Positions 58,428 through 64,000 of a stretch of DNA of 64,000 nucleotides are shown here, piece by piece. The notes under the pieces were generated by a model, which was not told the DNA's origin, ran no database searches, and worked only from the letters and a program-made list of their open reading frames with translations. The DNA is from Deltaproteobacteria bacterium. Its GTDB lineage: Bacteria; Desulfobacterota; Desulfobacteria; Desulfobacterales; SpSt-501. Position numbers and translations under genes: made by a program. Numbering within the stretch: the stretch's first letter is position 1; each line of letters begins with the position of its first letter. Where the stretch lies: positions 43,771 to 107,770 of the forward strand of contig JACRCN010000079.1 in assembly GCA_016219005.1 (NCBI GenBank), written 5' to 3'.

Positions 58428-58844
58428 TCACCTCTGCCCGCCCCTCTCCGGGTGCCGGCGCTGGTGGTAGGTCAGCATGGCCGTAAGCTTGCAGAGCTCA
58501 CCCGCCTCAAGCCAGGTCCAGGCGTCCACGTTGAAGCGACTTTTTGCGATCGCATCCGCGTAGGCGTCCGTCAGGCGCAGGTCGGAAAGTATTGCCGCCA
58601 CCTTGCCGCGCAGCCGCTCGCGCGAGCCGGCCGGCCTTTTTCCATTACCCCGCGACCGCTTAAAGCCCAGTTTCGCGAAATGCTTCATCACCTGCTCGAA
58701 CCTGATTTGACTCAGCTGTCTCGAAGACTTCACCCCGAAGCCCGCGAGCATGGCCCGGTATTCGTCCTCGGTCATGCCGGTCTTGCGCCTGGCCACGTGG
58801 ATCAGCTTTATCTGGCGATAGGTGATCATGCCGGGTCCGGTCAT
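58428..58844 (-). CDS. gemA: GemA/gp16-like regulatory protein (DUF1018)
   Basis: 138 residues: ITYRQIKLIHVARRKTGMTEDEYRAMLAGFGVKSSRQLSQIRFEQVMKHFAKLGFKR, the hallmark N-terminal half of Mu GemA/gp16 proteins, and a second half TDAYADAIAKSRFNVDAWTWLEAGELCKLTAMLTYHQRR. Mu GemA modulates host gene expression and DNA supercoiling. The start overlaps the upstream gene by ATGA; ATG at 58829 is an alternative. Confidence 0.9.
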   Translation of the reverse strand: MTGPGMITYRQIKLIHVARRKTGMTEDEYRAMLAGFGVKSSRQLSQIRFEQVMKHFAKLGFKRSRGNGKRPAGSRERLRGKVAAILSDLRLTDAYADAIAKSRFNVDAWTWLEAGELCKLTAMLTYHQRRHPERGGQR

Positions 58845-59407
58845 CGCCTCACCTCCCCGTCTTCCGAGGCACCGTTTACTTCCATCCGCGGACCCTCGGC
58901 CGATCTAAAGACCGTGCCGCAAAGGGCCGTTTCCCGCTCGCGCTTTTTCCTGCGCCCCTCGCGCTGGCGCCAGGCCTTGCGGTCGTTTCGCGGCATCGCC
59001 ACCGGGTCCGAAATCATCCGCCAGACCTTGCGCGAGCCCGCGTGCCGCGCGACCCCGCACCGCGTGAGGTTCTCCAGCCACTCCTTGGCATAGTTGGCCG
59101 TGGCCCCGGATAGCTCCACCAGGTCCTCGATCGTCACTTTTTGGCGGAAACGCAGAATGTCCCACATCACCTGCTGCAGCTCCGGCTTGCCCCGGATGCT
59201 CCGGGTTGCCCGGTAAAAGCCCGGCCGCACGCGCTCGATCTCGCCCATCCTTAAAAAATCCCGCAGCGTCTTGCGCACCGCGCCGATCCTCGCGGCCGCA
59301 AGCGGGCCGGGCGTTTCCATCGCAAGCCCTTCCGCGCTGAACTCGCGCCCGTCAGGCAAAAACTTTCGGATCGCCGCCCGCACGCAGCCTGCCAATGTCG
59401 CTTTCAT
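58841..59407 (-). CDS. winged-helix-like prophage protein of unknown function
   Basis: 188 residues. The middle (VMWDILRFRQKVTIEDLVELSGATANYAKEWLENLTRCGVARHAGSRKVWRMI) reads as a winged helix, and the C-terminus is very basic (RNDRKAWRQREGRRKKRERE). It lies one base after MuB and overlaps GemA. Probably a DNA-binding early protein; I do not recognise a named family. Confidence 0.65.
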   Translation of the reverse strand: MKATLAGCVRAAIRKFLPDGREFSAEGLAMETPGPLAAARIGAVRKTLRDFLRMGEIERVRPGFYRATRSIRGKPELQQVMWDILRFRQKVTIEDLVELSGATANYAKEWLENLTRCGVARHAGSRKVWRMISDPVAMPRNDRKAWRQREGRRKKRERETALCGTVFRSAEGPRMEVNGASEDGEVRR

Positions 59408-59408
59408 G

Positions 59409-60125
59409 TCAGCCGGTAAGCCCCGCCTTCACCGCCATCCGCGCGAGCGTCTCGTCCGCCTCCTCCACCCCCTTGCCGGCGGCAAGATCGATCAACCGCA
59501 AGAGGTCGCGCTTGACGATCCTGATGTCGCCGCCGGAGGCGTCCAGCAGCACCTTCGCAACGGCGGGGCTTACCTTAAGGCCGGTTGTGTCGGAAGCGTA
59601 AAGCACGATCTCGGAGGCCGCGATCGGCTCGAACTGCAACTGCCTGAAGGTGCGGCTCCACACCCGGCGGTTCTGCTTCATGTAGGAAACAAGCTCCTCC
59701 TCGCCGATCAGCACCACCGGCACCGCGGCCATGTCGGAGAGGTCGCGCACGAGATCAAGGAAGTAGCGCGGCATTTTTTCCAGCTCATCGATGAAAACCG
59801 GCCGGGGCTCCTCCAGGAGCCTTTGCACCGCCTCGGCGAATATCGCACCCTTCCTCGCCGGCGGGTCCAGAACTTTAAGCTCGCGGCAAAGCGCCCTTAG
59901 GAAATCGCCCTCGGCCGTGCGCCACACGGTCGCAACCCGCAGGTAGACAGCAAGGTTGTGAGCGGCCCACCACTGGACGGTGCGCGTTTTTCCCCGCCCG
60001 GCGCGGCCCCACACGAGTCCCAGGCGCCCTTCGCCGTCCGCCGCCCGCAGGCCGTCCATCATCTCCTCGAAGCTCCTGACGTTCTTGGTCTTGACAAAAG
60101 TGGGCTTGAACACTAATTTCTTCAT
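59409..60125 (-). CDS. MuB-like AAA+ ATPase (target-DNA activator)
   Basis: 238 residues with Walker A GRAGRGKT (40-47), Walker B PVFIDELEKM (Asp113/Glu114), and a sensor region RTFRQLQFEPIAASEIVLYA. This is the TniB/MuB type of ATPase that captures target DNA and stimulates the DDE transposase. Its start overlaps the preceding small gene by ATGA. It lies downstream of the transposase gene with two small genes between. Confidence 0.9.
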   Translation of the reverse strand: MKKLVFKPTFVKTKNVRSFEEMMDGLRAADGEGRLGLVWGRAGRGKTRTVQWWAAHNLAVYLRVATVWRTAEGDFLRALCRELKVLDPPARKGAIFAEAVQRLLEEPRPVFIDELEKMPRYFLDLVRDLSDMAAVPVVLIGEEELVSYMKQNRRVWSRTFRQLQFEPIAASEIVLYASDTTGLKVSPAVAKVLLDASGGDIRIVKRDLLRLIDLAAGKGVEEADETLARMAVKAGLTG

Positions 60126-60364
60126 CGAAGCGTTATCCTTTCATGAGGGGTTTGCTTCACTGTGACGGGGCGGATGATTACGGCATCCGCCCCATCCATT
60201 TTTGCCGTCGCAACCGCCGCTTCCGCATCCGCTGCCGCAACCGCCATTTTCGCCATCGCGGCCCCTACCTCCAACGCACACGGAAAGCAGATCCCGTGGC
60301 TCACCGGACTATCGGCCGGCCCATCCGCAATCACGCCGCCGCACCAGGCACATATTATTTTCAT
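60122..60364 (-). CDS. small prophage protein with a CxxC zinc-binding pattern
   Basis: 80 residues from ATG 60364 (AGGAGG site). MKIICAWCGGVIADGPADSPVSHGICFPCALEVGA has two CxxC pairs typical of a small zinc ribbon. An Ala-rich helix follows. Overlaps MuB by 4 bp. Unknown role. Confidence 0.65.
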   Translation of the reverse strand: MKIICAWCGGVIADGPADSPVSHGICFPCALEVGAAMAKMAVAAADAEAAVATAKMDGADAVIIRPVTVKQTPHERITLR

Positions 60365-60426
60365 CTGGGCGATACCTCCTTTCGAGCAATGCTTTGCGCT
60401 GCCGTCATTCGAACCTTCGGCACGGT

Positions 60427-60642
60427 TCACTTCCCCATCTTCCTGTCCAGCCGCTTCAACCGCTTCTCGATGTCCGACAAAATGTTGTCCGCCCGCTGCT
60501 TCTGCGTTTCATAAGCCTGCCAGCGCTCGACGTACTCCTTGCAGAGGGCATCGAGTGCGAGCTTGCTGTCCCAGGCCGTCCAGGCCGAAAAAGCCGCGAT
60601 CGCAAGTGAGATCGCAAGTACCACCACGGCAAGAACTCTCAT
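60427..60642 (-). CDS. small membrane/coiled-coil prophage protein
   Basis: 71 residues from ATG 60642 with a GGAGG site. MRVLAVVVLAISLAIAAFSAWTAW is a membrane helix or signal anchor, then KEYVERWQAYETQKQRADNILSDIEKRLKRLDRKM is a coiled coil. The start overlaps the transposase stop (ATGA). Unknown role; i-spanin-like topology is possible. Confidence 0.6.
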   Translation of the reverse strand: MRVLAVVVLAISLAIAAFSAWTAWDSKLALDALCKEYVERWQAYETQKQRADNILSDIEKRLKRLDRKMGK

Positions 60643-62615
60643 CCGGGTCGCCTCCCGAAAGCCGCCGCCATCTTTAGCCTGCGCTCCTCGAAGTAGCCCC
60701 GGTGCCGCTCGTAGGCGGGCGTCAGCTCGAAATAGGTCATGAAGGCCCGCCACTCGTTGGTTACAAGCAACCCCTGAACGTCCATGTCCATCAAGGCCTC
60801 GTAGCGGTCGGCCTCATCCATGCGGTTTAGCTGCATGCGCAGCTCGGCCGCGTCGTCCACCGATTCGGGGAGGCACTCATCGGCAAAACCTACCTGCTCC
60901 GGCGGAAGCTCCGCCTGCATTTCCCGCAGCTTTCGCACGTCGGCCTCGATTTGCTTCTCCTCGGCCGCACTCATGGGAAGCGCTTTCGGCGTTTCCGCCC
61001 GCGGCGGCGGGCCGTTTTCCACGCCCATGCTCGCAAGCATGCGCTTATGCTCGGGCATGACCTCCTGGTTCAAGAACTCGCGCGCCGAGGCCGAAGCCTG
61101 GCGCTTCTGCTCCTGGTAGCGCTTTATCCCCGTGACCAGGGCCGCCCGGTCCTCTTCGGTCCCAAGCACAAAGGCCGCCGGGTGGATTTTATCGACCGGT
61201 TTCGCCTCGCAGATGAAGGAATCATCGCGTCCGTCGAACACATAAACGCACGACTGGTCCTGCACGTCGTAGCGCACCGTCACCTCGTGGCGCCGGCCGT
61301 AAAGGGCCGCGTCGTAGTAATTCCGGCCGAGAAACGAAACACCGTTCCGGTTGATCGTGCGTCCGATCTCCCCCATCATCAGATAAATGAGTTCCGCTCG
61401 ATCAACCCCCGGCCCGCGGCCGGCAAGAAATACTTCCATCGGGGTGGCGCCCTTCAAATGCCCGCGCTGGGGGCGGGCTGCGTAAATATCGAACCACGCC
61501 GCAATCGCCTGGTGCGCCGCCGTTAACGTTAACCCTGCCCCGCTGGTTGCCTTCTCGTAGACCCTGCGGTGCAGCTTCTCCCCGCGGTTAAGCCGTGGGG
61601 GCTTGTTTTCAATCGAGGTGCCGACATATGTGGGGCACAGGCGCTCAAGCTCCGCAAAGCTTCCGAAGAAGCGCTCCACGGGCTTTGATTGTCCGTGATA
61701 GGGCCAGGCGAAAATGGTAAAAATCCCCAGGCGGGCAAAGAGCCCGTAAACGCCCGCCTGCGTAAGATCGATTCCGTTGAAGAAGCGCGCGGCAAAGGCC
61801 TTGCCGTTATCGAGGTAGGCCACCCGCGGGATTTTTCCCAGGCGCAGAATCGCACGTCTCAGGGCGGCCGCGATCGCAGCCGTGTTCTCGGTCGGCATGA
61901 GCTCCCAGCCGAGCGGGAAGTTGCTCTTCATGTCGTACCAGAGGATCAGCGTCATCCGGCCGGCCCTTCCGGTGAAGGGGTTTACGACCTCGAAGTTCAG
62001 CACATGTCCGTCGGCCACCAGGATGTCGCCGACCGCGATCTTGTCGTAATCGCGCTCGATATAGCTTGCGCAAGTGTCGTTCCATGGTTTTTCGCCTTCA
62101 CGGTTCATGACCCACAGGTGCTGGTTGCGGCTCTTCCAGTCCGCGATGAACCTGCGGTAGGTCTGCTCGGAATGCCCGTTTGCGATCCCGCGGGATTCCA
62201 TGACCGCTCTCGCCAGCCTGATCGATTCCGAAATGCGGGGTGCGTTGGGGTGGCAGGCGCATTTCAGCACGATCGCTTCCTCTTCCGCGGAAAGCCCGTG
62301 CCTGCCGCGCCGCCAGGCCCCCCTGCGGTCGGCAAGATCGCTGCCGCCTGATTTCCAGCGCTCGATCGTCTTCCAGGAGACCGGCCCCAGGATGCCGTAT
62401 ATTAAAGGATGCGAGATGCCGCTGTTGTAAGCCGACATGAAATCCTCGCGCGCCGCCGTTTTCTCCCCCCGGCAGCGGGCGGCGATTGCCTCGATGTAGT
62501 GCTTCACCAGGTCGGCCCTGGCGAGCGCCTTGCGCGAGGAGGGCTTCAAAGGGACTGCGGGGGTGGTTTCGGCTGCAAGCCTTCCGGTCTCCGGGGCCGC
62601 GCGTTCCGCCGTCAT
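60639..62615 (-). CDS. Mu-type DDE transposase (TnpA)
   Basis: 658 residues. An N-terminal DNA-binding region has helix-turn-helix-like segments (SHPLIYGILGPVSWKTIERWKSGG, LSAEEEAIVLKCA). The integrase catalytic core follows with the DDE triad Asp202 (VADGHVLNFEV), Asp269 (VAYLDNGKAF) and Glu314 (KPVERFFG). A Mu_transpos_C-like barrel comes next (FLGRNYYDAALYGRRHEVTVRYDVQDQSCVYVFD) and then a long helical tail that would contact the ATPase. Length and order match BcepMu/Mu-type phage transposases. A shared 11-bp motif lies about 100 bp upstream and may be an operator. Confidence 0.94.
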   Translation of the reverse strand: MTAERAAPETGRLAAETTPAVPLKPSSRKALARADLVKHYIEAIAARCRGEKTAAREDFMSAYNSGISHPLIYGILGPVSWKTIERWKSGGSDLADRRGAWRRGRHGLSAEEEAIVLKCACHPNAPRISESIRLARAVMESRGIANGHSEQTYRRFIADWKSRNQHLWVMNREGEKPWNDTCASYIERDYDKIAVGDILVADGHVLNFEVVNPFTGRAGRMTLILWYDMKSNFPLGWELMPTENTAAIAAALRRAILRLGKIPRVAYLDNGKAFAARFFNGIDLTQAGVYGLFARLGIFTIFAWPYHGQSKPVERFFGSFAELERLCPTYVGTSIENKPPRLNRGEKLHRRVYEKATSGAGLTLTAAHQAIAAWFDIYAARPQRGHLKGATPMEVFLAGRGPGVDRAELIYLMMGEIGRTINRNGVSFLGRNYYDAALYGRRHEVTVRYDVQDQSCVYVFDGRDDSFICEAKPVDKIHPAAFVLGTEEDRAALVTGIKRYQEQKRQASASAREFLNQEVMPEHKRMLASMGVENGPPPRAETPKALPMSAAEEKQIEADVRKLREMQAELPPEQVGFADECLPESVDDAAELRMQLNRMDEADRYEALMDMDVQGLLVTNEWRAFMTYFELTPAYERHRGYFEERRLKMAAAFGRRPG

Positions 62616-62718
62616 TTCTTCAGCTCCGCTCCATCGCGCTCAGGAACAGCATCCGTTCGCGCCTCACTTTCCGCAAAGCCGCCGTGGGTCTATTTTTGGT
62701 CTTGAGATCGGCATTGAT

Positions 62719-62729
62719 ATAAGCTATAT
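62719..62729. promoter_or_regulatory. operator-like 11-mer upstream of the transposase gene
   Basis: ATAAGCTATAT here is the exact reverse complement of ATATAGCTTAT at 63362-63372 in the repressor control region. Repetition at two promoter-bearing gaps of the same phage suggests a shared regulator site (repressor or Ner-like protein). Confidence 0.4.
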
Positions 62730-62746
62730 AGTTGGCCTAAAGAGCG

Positions 62747-63007
62747 CTACTCCGCCTTGCGCGGCCTTGGTTTCGGCCCGAAGGCCTTGGACCGGCTGTT
62801 TTTGGGGGCGGAGAGATAGTACTCCGGGAAAATCTTCTGAACGGGGCGTCTGATCTTGTCCGCGATCGCGCGCATGATCCGGTCGGAAACGTTGGCGCGG
62901 TTGATCACGCGCGAGATGAGGACCTGCGAGACGCCCAGCTCGGAAGCGATCTTGACCTGGGAGGATCCCTTGTCTCTCAGGGCTGCGCAGATTTGTTCGG
63001 GGGTCAT
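62747..63007 (-). CDS. Ner-like helix-turn-helix regulator
   Basis: 86 residues from ATG 63007 (GGAG site). MTPEQICAALRDKGSSQVKIASELGVSQVLISRVINRANVSDRIMRAIADKIRRPVQKIFPEYY is the Ner/Nlp type of HTH found after the repressor in Mu-like phages, where it tunes early transcription. The tail is basic. A longer frame to 63088 has no supporting ribosome site. Confidence 0.85.
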   Translation of the reverse strand: MTPEQICAALRDKGSSQVKIASELGVSQVLISRVINRANVSDRIMRAIADKIRRPVQKIFPEYYLSAPKNSRSKAFGPKPRPRKAE

Positions 63008-63105
63008 AGCGTTCTCCATATTGCGGGGGCCAGGGAATCGCTGTCGCGCCTGGCGTCTCGAATGCTCGCATCCTGATACTCGGAGCATTGTTCGTTGCGG
63101 GGCAT

Positions 63106-63324
63106 TCAGGCCTCCTTTACGGTCAGCTCGGGCCGGATGGCCTTCACGGCCATCCGGACGATTTCAATCTGATCCTCCTTCGGGAACTCACGCTCGATGA
63201 ACATGGCCAGGCGGGCGGCCCGGCGAAGGTTCTTTATGGATGAAGTTGGAACAATGCGCGCGTTCGATGAATGGGCATCTTGCCGCGCGTTTGAAGCATC
63301 GTCTTGTTGTTCGTGGCTGGGCAT
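63106..63324 (-). CDS. small prophage protein, first gene of the leftward early operon
   Basis: 72 residues from ATG 63324 behind GAGGAGG. The N-terminal third is polar (MPSHEQQDDASNARQDAHSS), and the rest is helical (SIKNLRRAARLAMFIEREFPKEDQIEIVRMAVKAIRPEL). No recognised family. Its position opposite the repressor is that of a first early gene under operator control. Confidence 0.55.
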   Translation of the reverse strand: MPSHEQQDDASNARQDAHSSNARIVPTSSIKNLRRAARLAMFIEREFPKEDQIEIVRMAVKAIRPELTVKEA

Positions 63325-63361
63325 ATCGACCTCCTCATTGAAATTCGGGAGCGCCATTTAG

Positions 63362-63386
63362 ATATAGCTTATTACGATATATCGTA
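63362..63386. promoter_or_regulatory. operator region between repressor and early operon
   Basis: A perfect 14-bp palindrome TACGATATATCGTA (63373-63386) adjoins ATATAGCTTAT (63362-63372), which recurs inverted at 62719-62729. The region lies within 30 bp of the repressor ATG and about 40-50 bp from the start of the divergent early gene, where the lysogeny switch operator is expected. Confidence 0.55.
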
Positions 63387-63388
63387 CT

Positions 63389-63898
63389 ATGTCAACAAAA
63401 AAATACGACATACCGGATGATTTTCCGCTGCGCCTGGAACAGGTCATTGAATTTTTAGGGTTTAATAAGCGGAAATTCGCTCAGGAAATAGGCGTGTCGC
63501 CTGGATTCCTAGGGGACGTTTTGAGTTTAAGGAGCCGTCCATCCTATGGCATGATCCACGGTATAGCGTTGAAGTGTCCGTCAATAAACATTCATTGGCT
63601 TTTGACCGGCCAGGGCACTGCTTTCGAAAAAGATAGAGACGTCGCTGCCGCCGGTCCCCCCATAGACGAGTTGCTTTCAAAGGCCCGCAAGGTCCTGGAA
63701 CCTGGGGGGCATTATGCCGCAAGCCTTTCCGCCAACATCGAGAGTCTTCATAAGGCCGTGGAAACCGAAACGTCATTAGAGGATCGGGTGGCTATCTTGG
63801 AAAAAGGCATGCGGCGTGCCGTGGAGCGGGTTCGTCAGGATGACCCGCCCGAAAAAAAAAGCCAGATTATCAAAAAGAGGGCAATCTCATCCGGGTGA
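63389..63898 (+). CDS. prophage CI-like repressor
   Basis: 169 residues. The N-terminal HTH is RLEQVIEFLGFNKRKFAQEIGVSPGFLGDVLSLRSRPSYGMIHGIALKCPSINIHWLLTGQG, a pattern common in phage repressors, including the INxxWLLTGxG end. The C-terminal part is helical and coiled (ELLSKARKVL, IESLHKAVETETSLEDRVAILEKGMRRAV) rather than an S24 peptidase domain, so RecA-triggered self-cleavage is not predicted. Divergent from the early operon, with the palindrome overlapping its promoter region. Confidence 0.85.
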   Translation: MSTKKYDIPDDFPLRLEQVIEFLGFNKRKFAQEIGVSPGFLGDVLSLRSRPSYGMIHGIALKCPSINIHWLLTGQGTAFEKDRDVAAAGPPIDELLSKARKVLEPGGHYAASLSANIESLHKAVETETSLEDRVAILEKGMRRAVERVRQDDPPEKKSQIIKKRAISSG

Positions 63899-63931
63899 AA
63901 TTCGGTTAAAATTAAATCGGGGGGATGCGCG

Positions 63932-64000
63932 ATGGAGTGGGTATTGTTATGGGCGCTCTTCGGGGTCGTTTCCGCCGTCGTCGGATCGAACAAGGGCCGC
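63932..64000 (+). CDS. small membrane protein, 3' end outside the window
   Basis: The first 23 codons read MEWVLLWALFGVVSAVVGSN and continue KGR to the window edge, with a GGGGGG site before the ATG. This resembles the N-terminus of short double-span membrane proteins (…AVVGSNKGRSGFGWFLLGFLLGPF type) seen in phages and bacteria. It follows the repressor by 33 bp. Too little is visible for a function. Confidence 0.5.
   Translation, partial: MEWVLLWALFGVVSAVVGSNKGR

Larger units (their letters stand above)
55453..64000. mobile_element. Mu-like (BcepMu-like layout) transposable prophage, left part
   Basis: From the disrupted ABC ATPase gene to the right edge. It is defined by a DDE transposase with MuB-like ATPase, GemA, Gam, a Ner-like HTH and a divergent repressor. 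The end lies near 55453-55460, where ATPase coding is lost and AT-rich DNA with two 19-bp repeats begins (5'-TG ends are available at 55453, 55455 and 55460). The early operon is transcribed leftwards to this end and the repressor rightwards. Head and tail genes are not seen and must lie beyond 64000. This is opposite to Mu, where the repressor is next to the left end, and it resembles the arrangement I recall for BcepMu. Confidence 0.85.

Overview
The window looks like chromosome of a GC-rich sulfate-reducing type deltaproteobacterium (Desulfobacterota). The indications are a class III-type multihaem cytochrome c, HdrB/HdrC-like iron-sulfur proteins, an EtfA with an N-terminal ferredoxin domain next to an FAD-linked lactate/glycolate dehydrogenase, flavoredoxin, many TRAP/TAXI transporters, and a TTGAC-N4-GTCAA dyad like the HcpR operator of sulfate reducers. 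The taxonomic call is inference; no rRNA or tRNA gene was found.

Layout. 1-5.2 kb: cytochrome c (cut by the window edge), tatC/tatB, mltA, and molybdenum-cofactor genes moaC, mobA, moaB. 5.3-6.5 kb: glycine amidinotransferase family enzyme. 6.6-13.8 kb: leftward operon argG-carA-carB-short N-acetylglutamate synthase-flavoredoxin. Its leader has a promoter, a 30-codon Arg-rich leader peptide and an intrinsic terminator, which is the layout of a classical ribosome-mediated arginine attenuator. 13.8-15.6 kb: aminotransferase and GNAT. 15.8-22.7 kb: signalling cluster (REC-PP2C phosphatase, a very large hybrid kinase split by an in-frame TAG, REC-HD-GYP-REC). 22.8-26.7 kb: TAXI-TRAP transporter with a DUF1850-like protein. 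26.9-31.1 kb: typA, M20 peptidase, tartrate/D-malate dehydrogenase type enzyme. 31.1-37.6 kb: leftward argS-argB-FAD dehydrogenase-etfB-etfA, resembling electron-confurcating lactate dehydrogenase LctBCD. 37.8-39.2 kb: hdrC-hdrB. 39.4-42.7 kb: 3-hydroxyacyl-CoA dehydrogenase, two-subunit CoA-transferase, gamma-carbonic-anhydrase-like protein. 43.1-49.7 kb: sigma-54 activator followed by a consensus -24/-12 promoter and a cupin/CaiB-type CoA-transferase/DctP/DctQM catabolic and uptake operon. 49.7-55.5 kb: leftward quaternary-amine (glycine betaine type) ABC transporter, MmgE/PrpD protein and nitrilase-family hydrolase, with decayed PrpD and corrinoid-protein fragments.

From about 55.45 kb to the right edge lies a Mu-like (BcepMu-like in layout) transposable prophage inserted in the 5' end of the ABC-transporter ATPase gene. 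Its visible half carries a divergent CI-like repressor and a leftward early operon: Ner-like HTH, DDE transposase, MuB-like ATPase, winged-helix proteins, GemA/gp16, Gam, NlpC/P60 and several small proteins. This operon runs towards an AT-rich end that holds two 19-bp direct repeats, probably transposase-binding sites. Structural genes must lie beyond position 64000.

Several genes look damaged: the sensor kinase (TAG), the nitrilase (7-base G run on the coding strand), the ABC ATPase (7-base C run and prophage truncation), and remnants of IS3, a possible LivF and an exported protein. Small repeats of REP and MITE type occur between genes.
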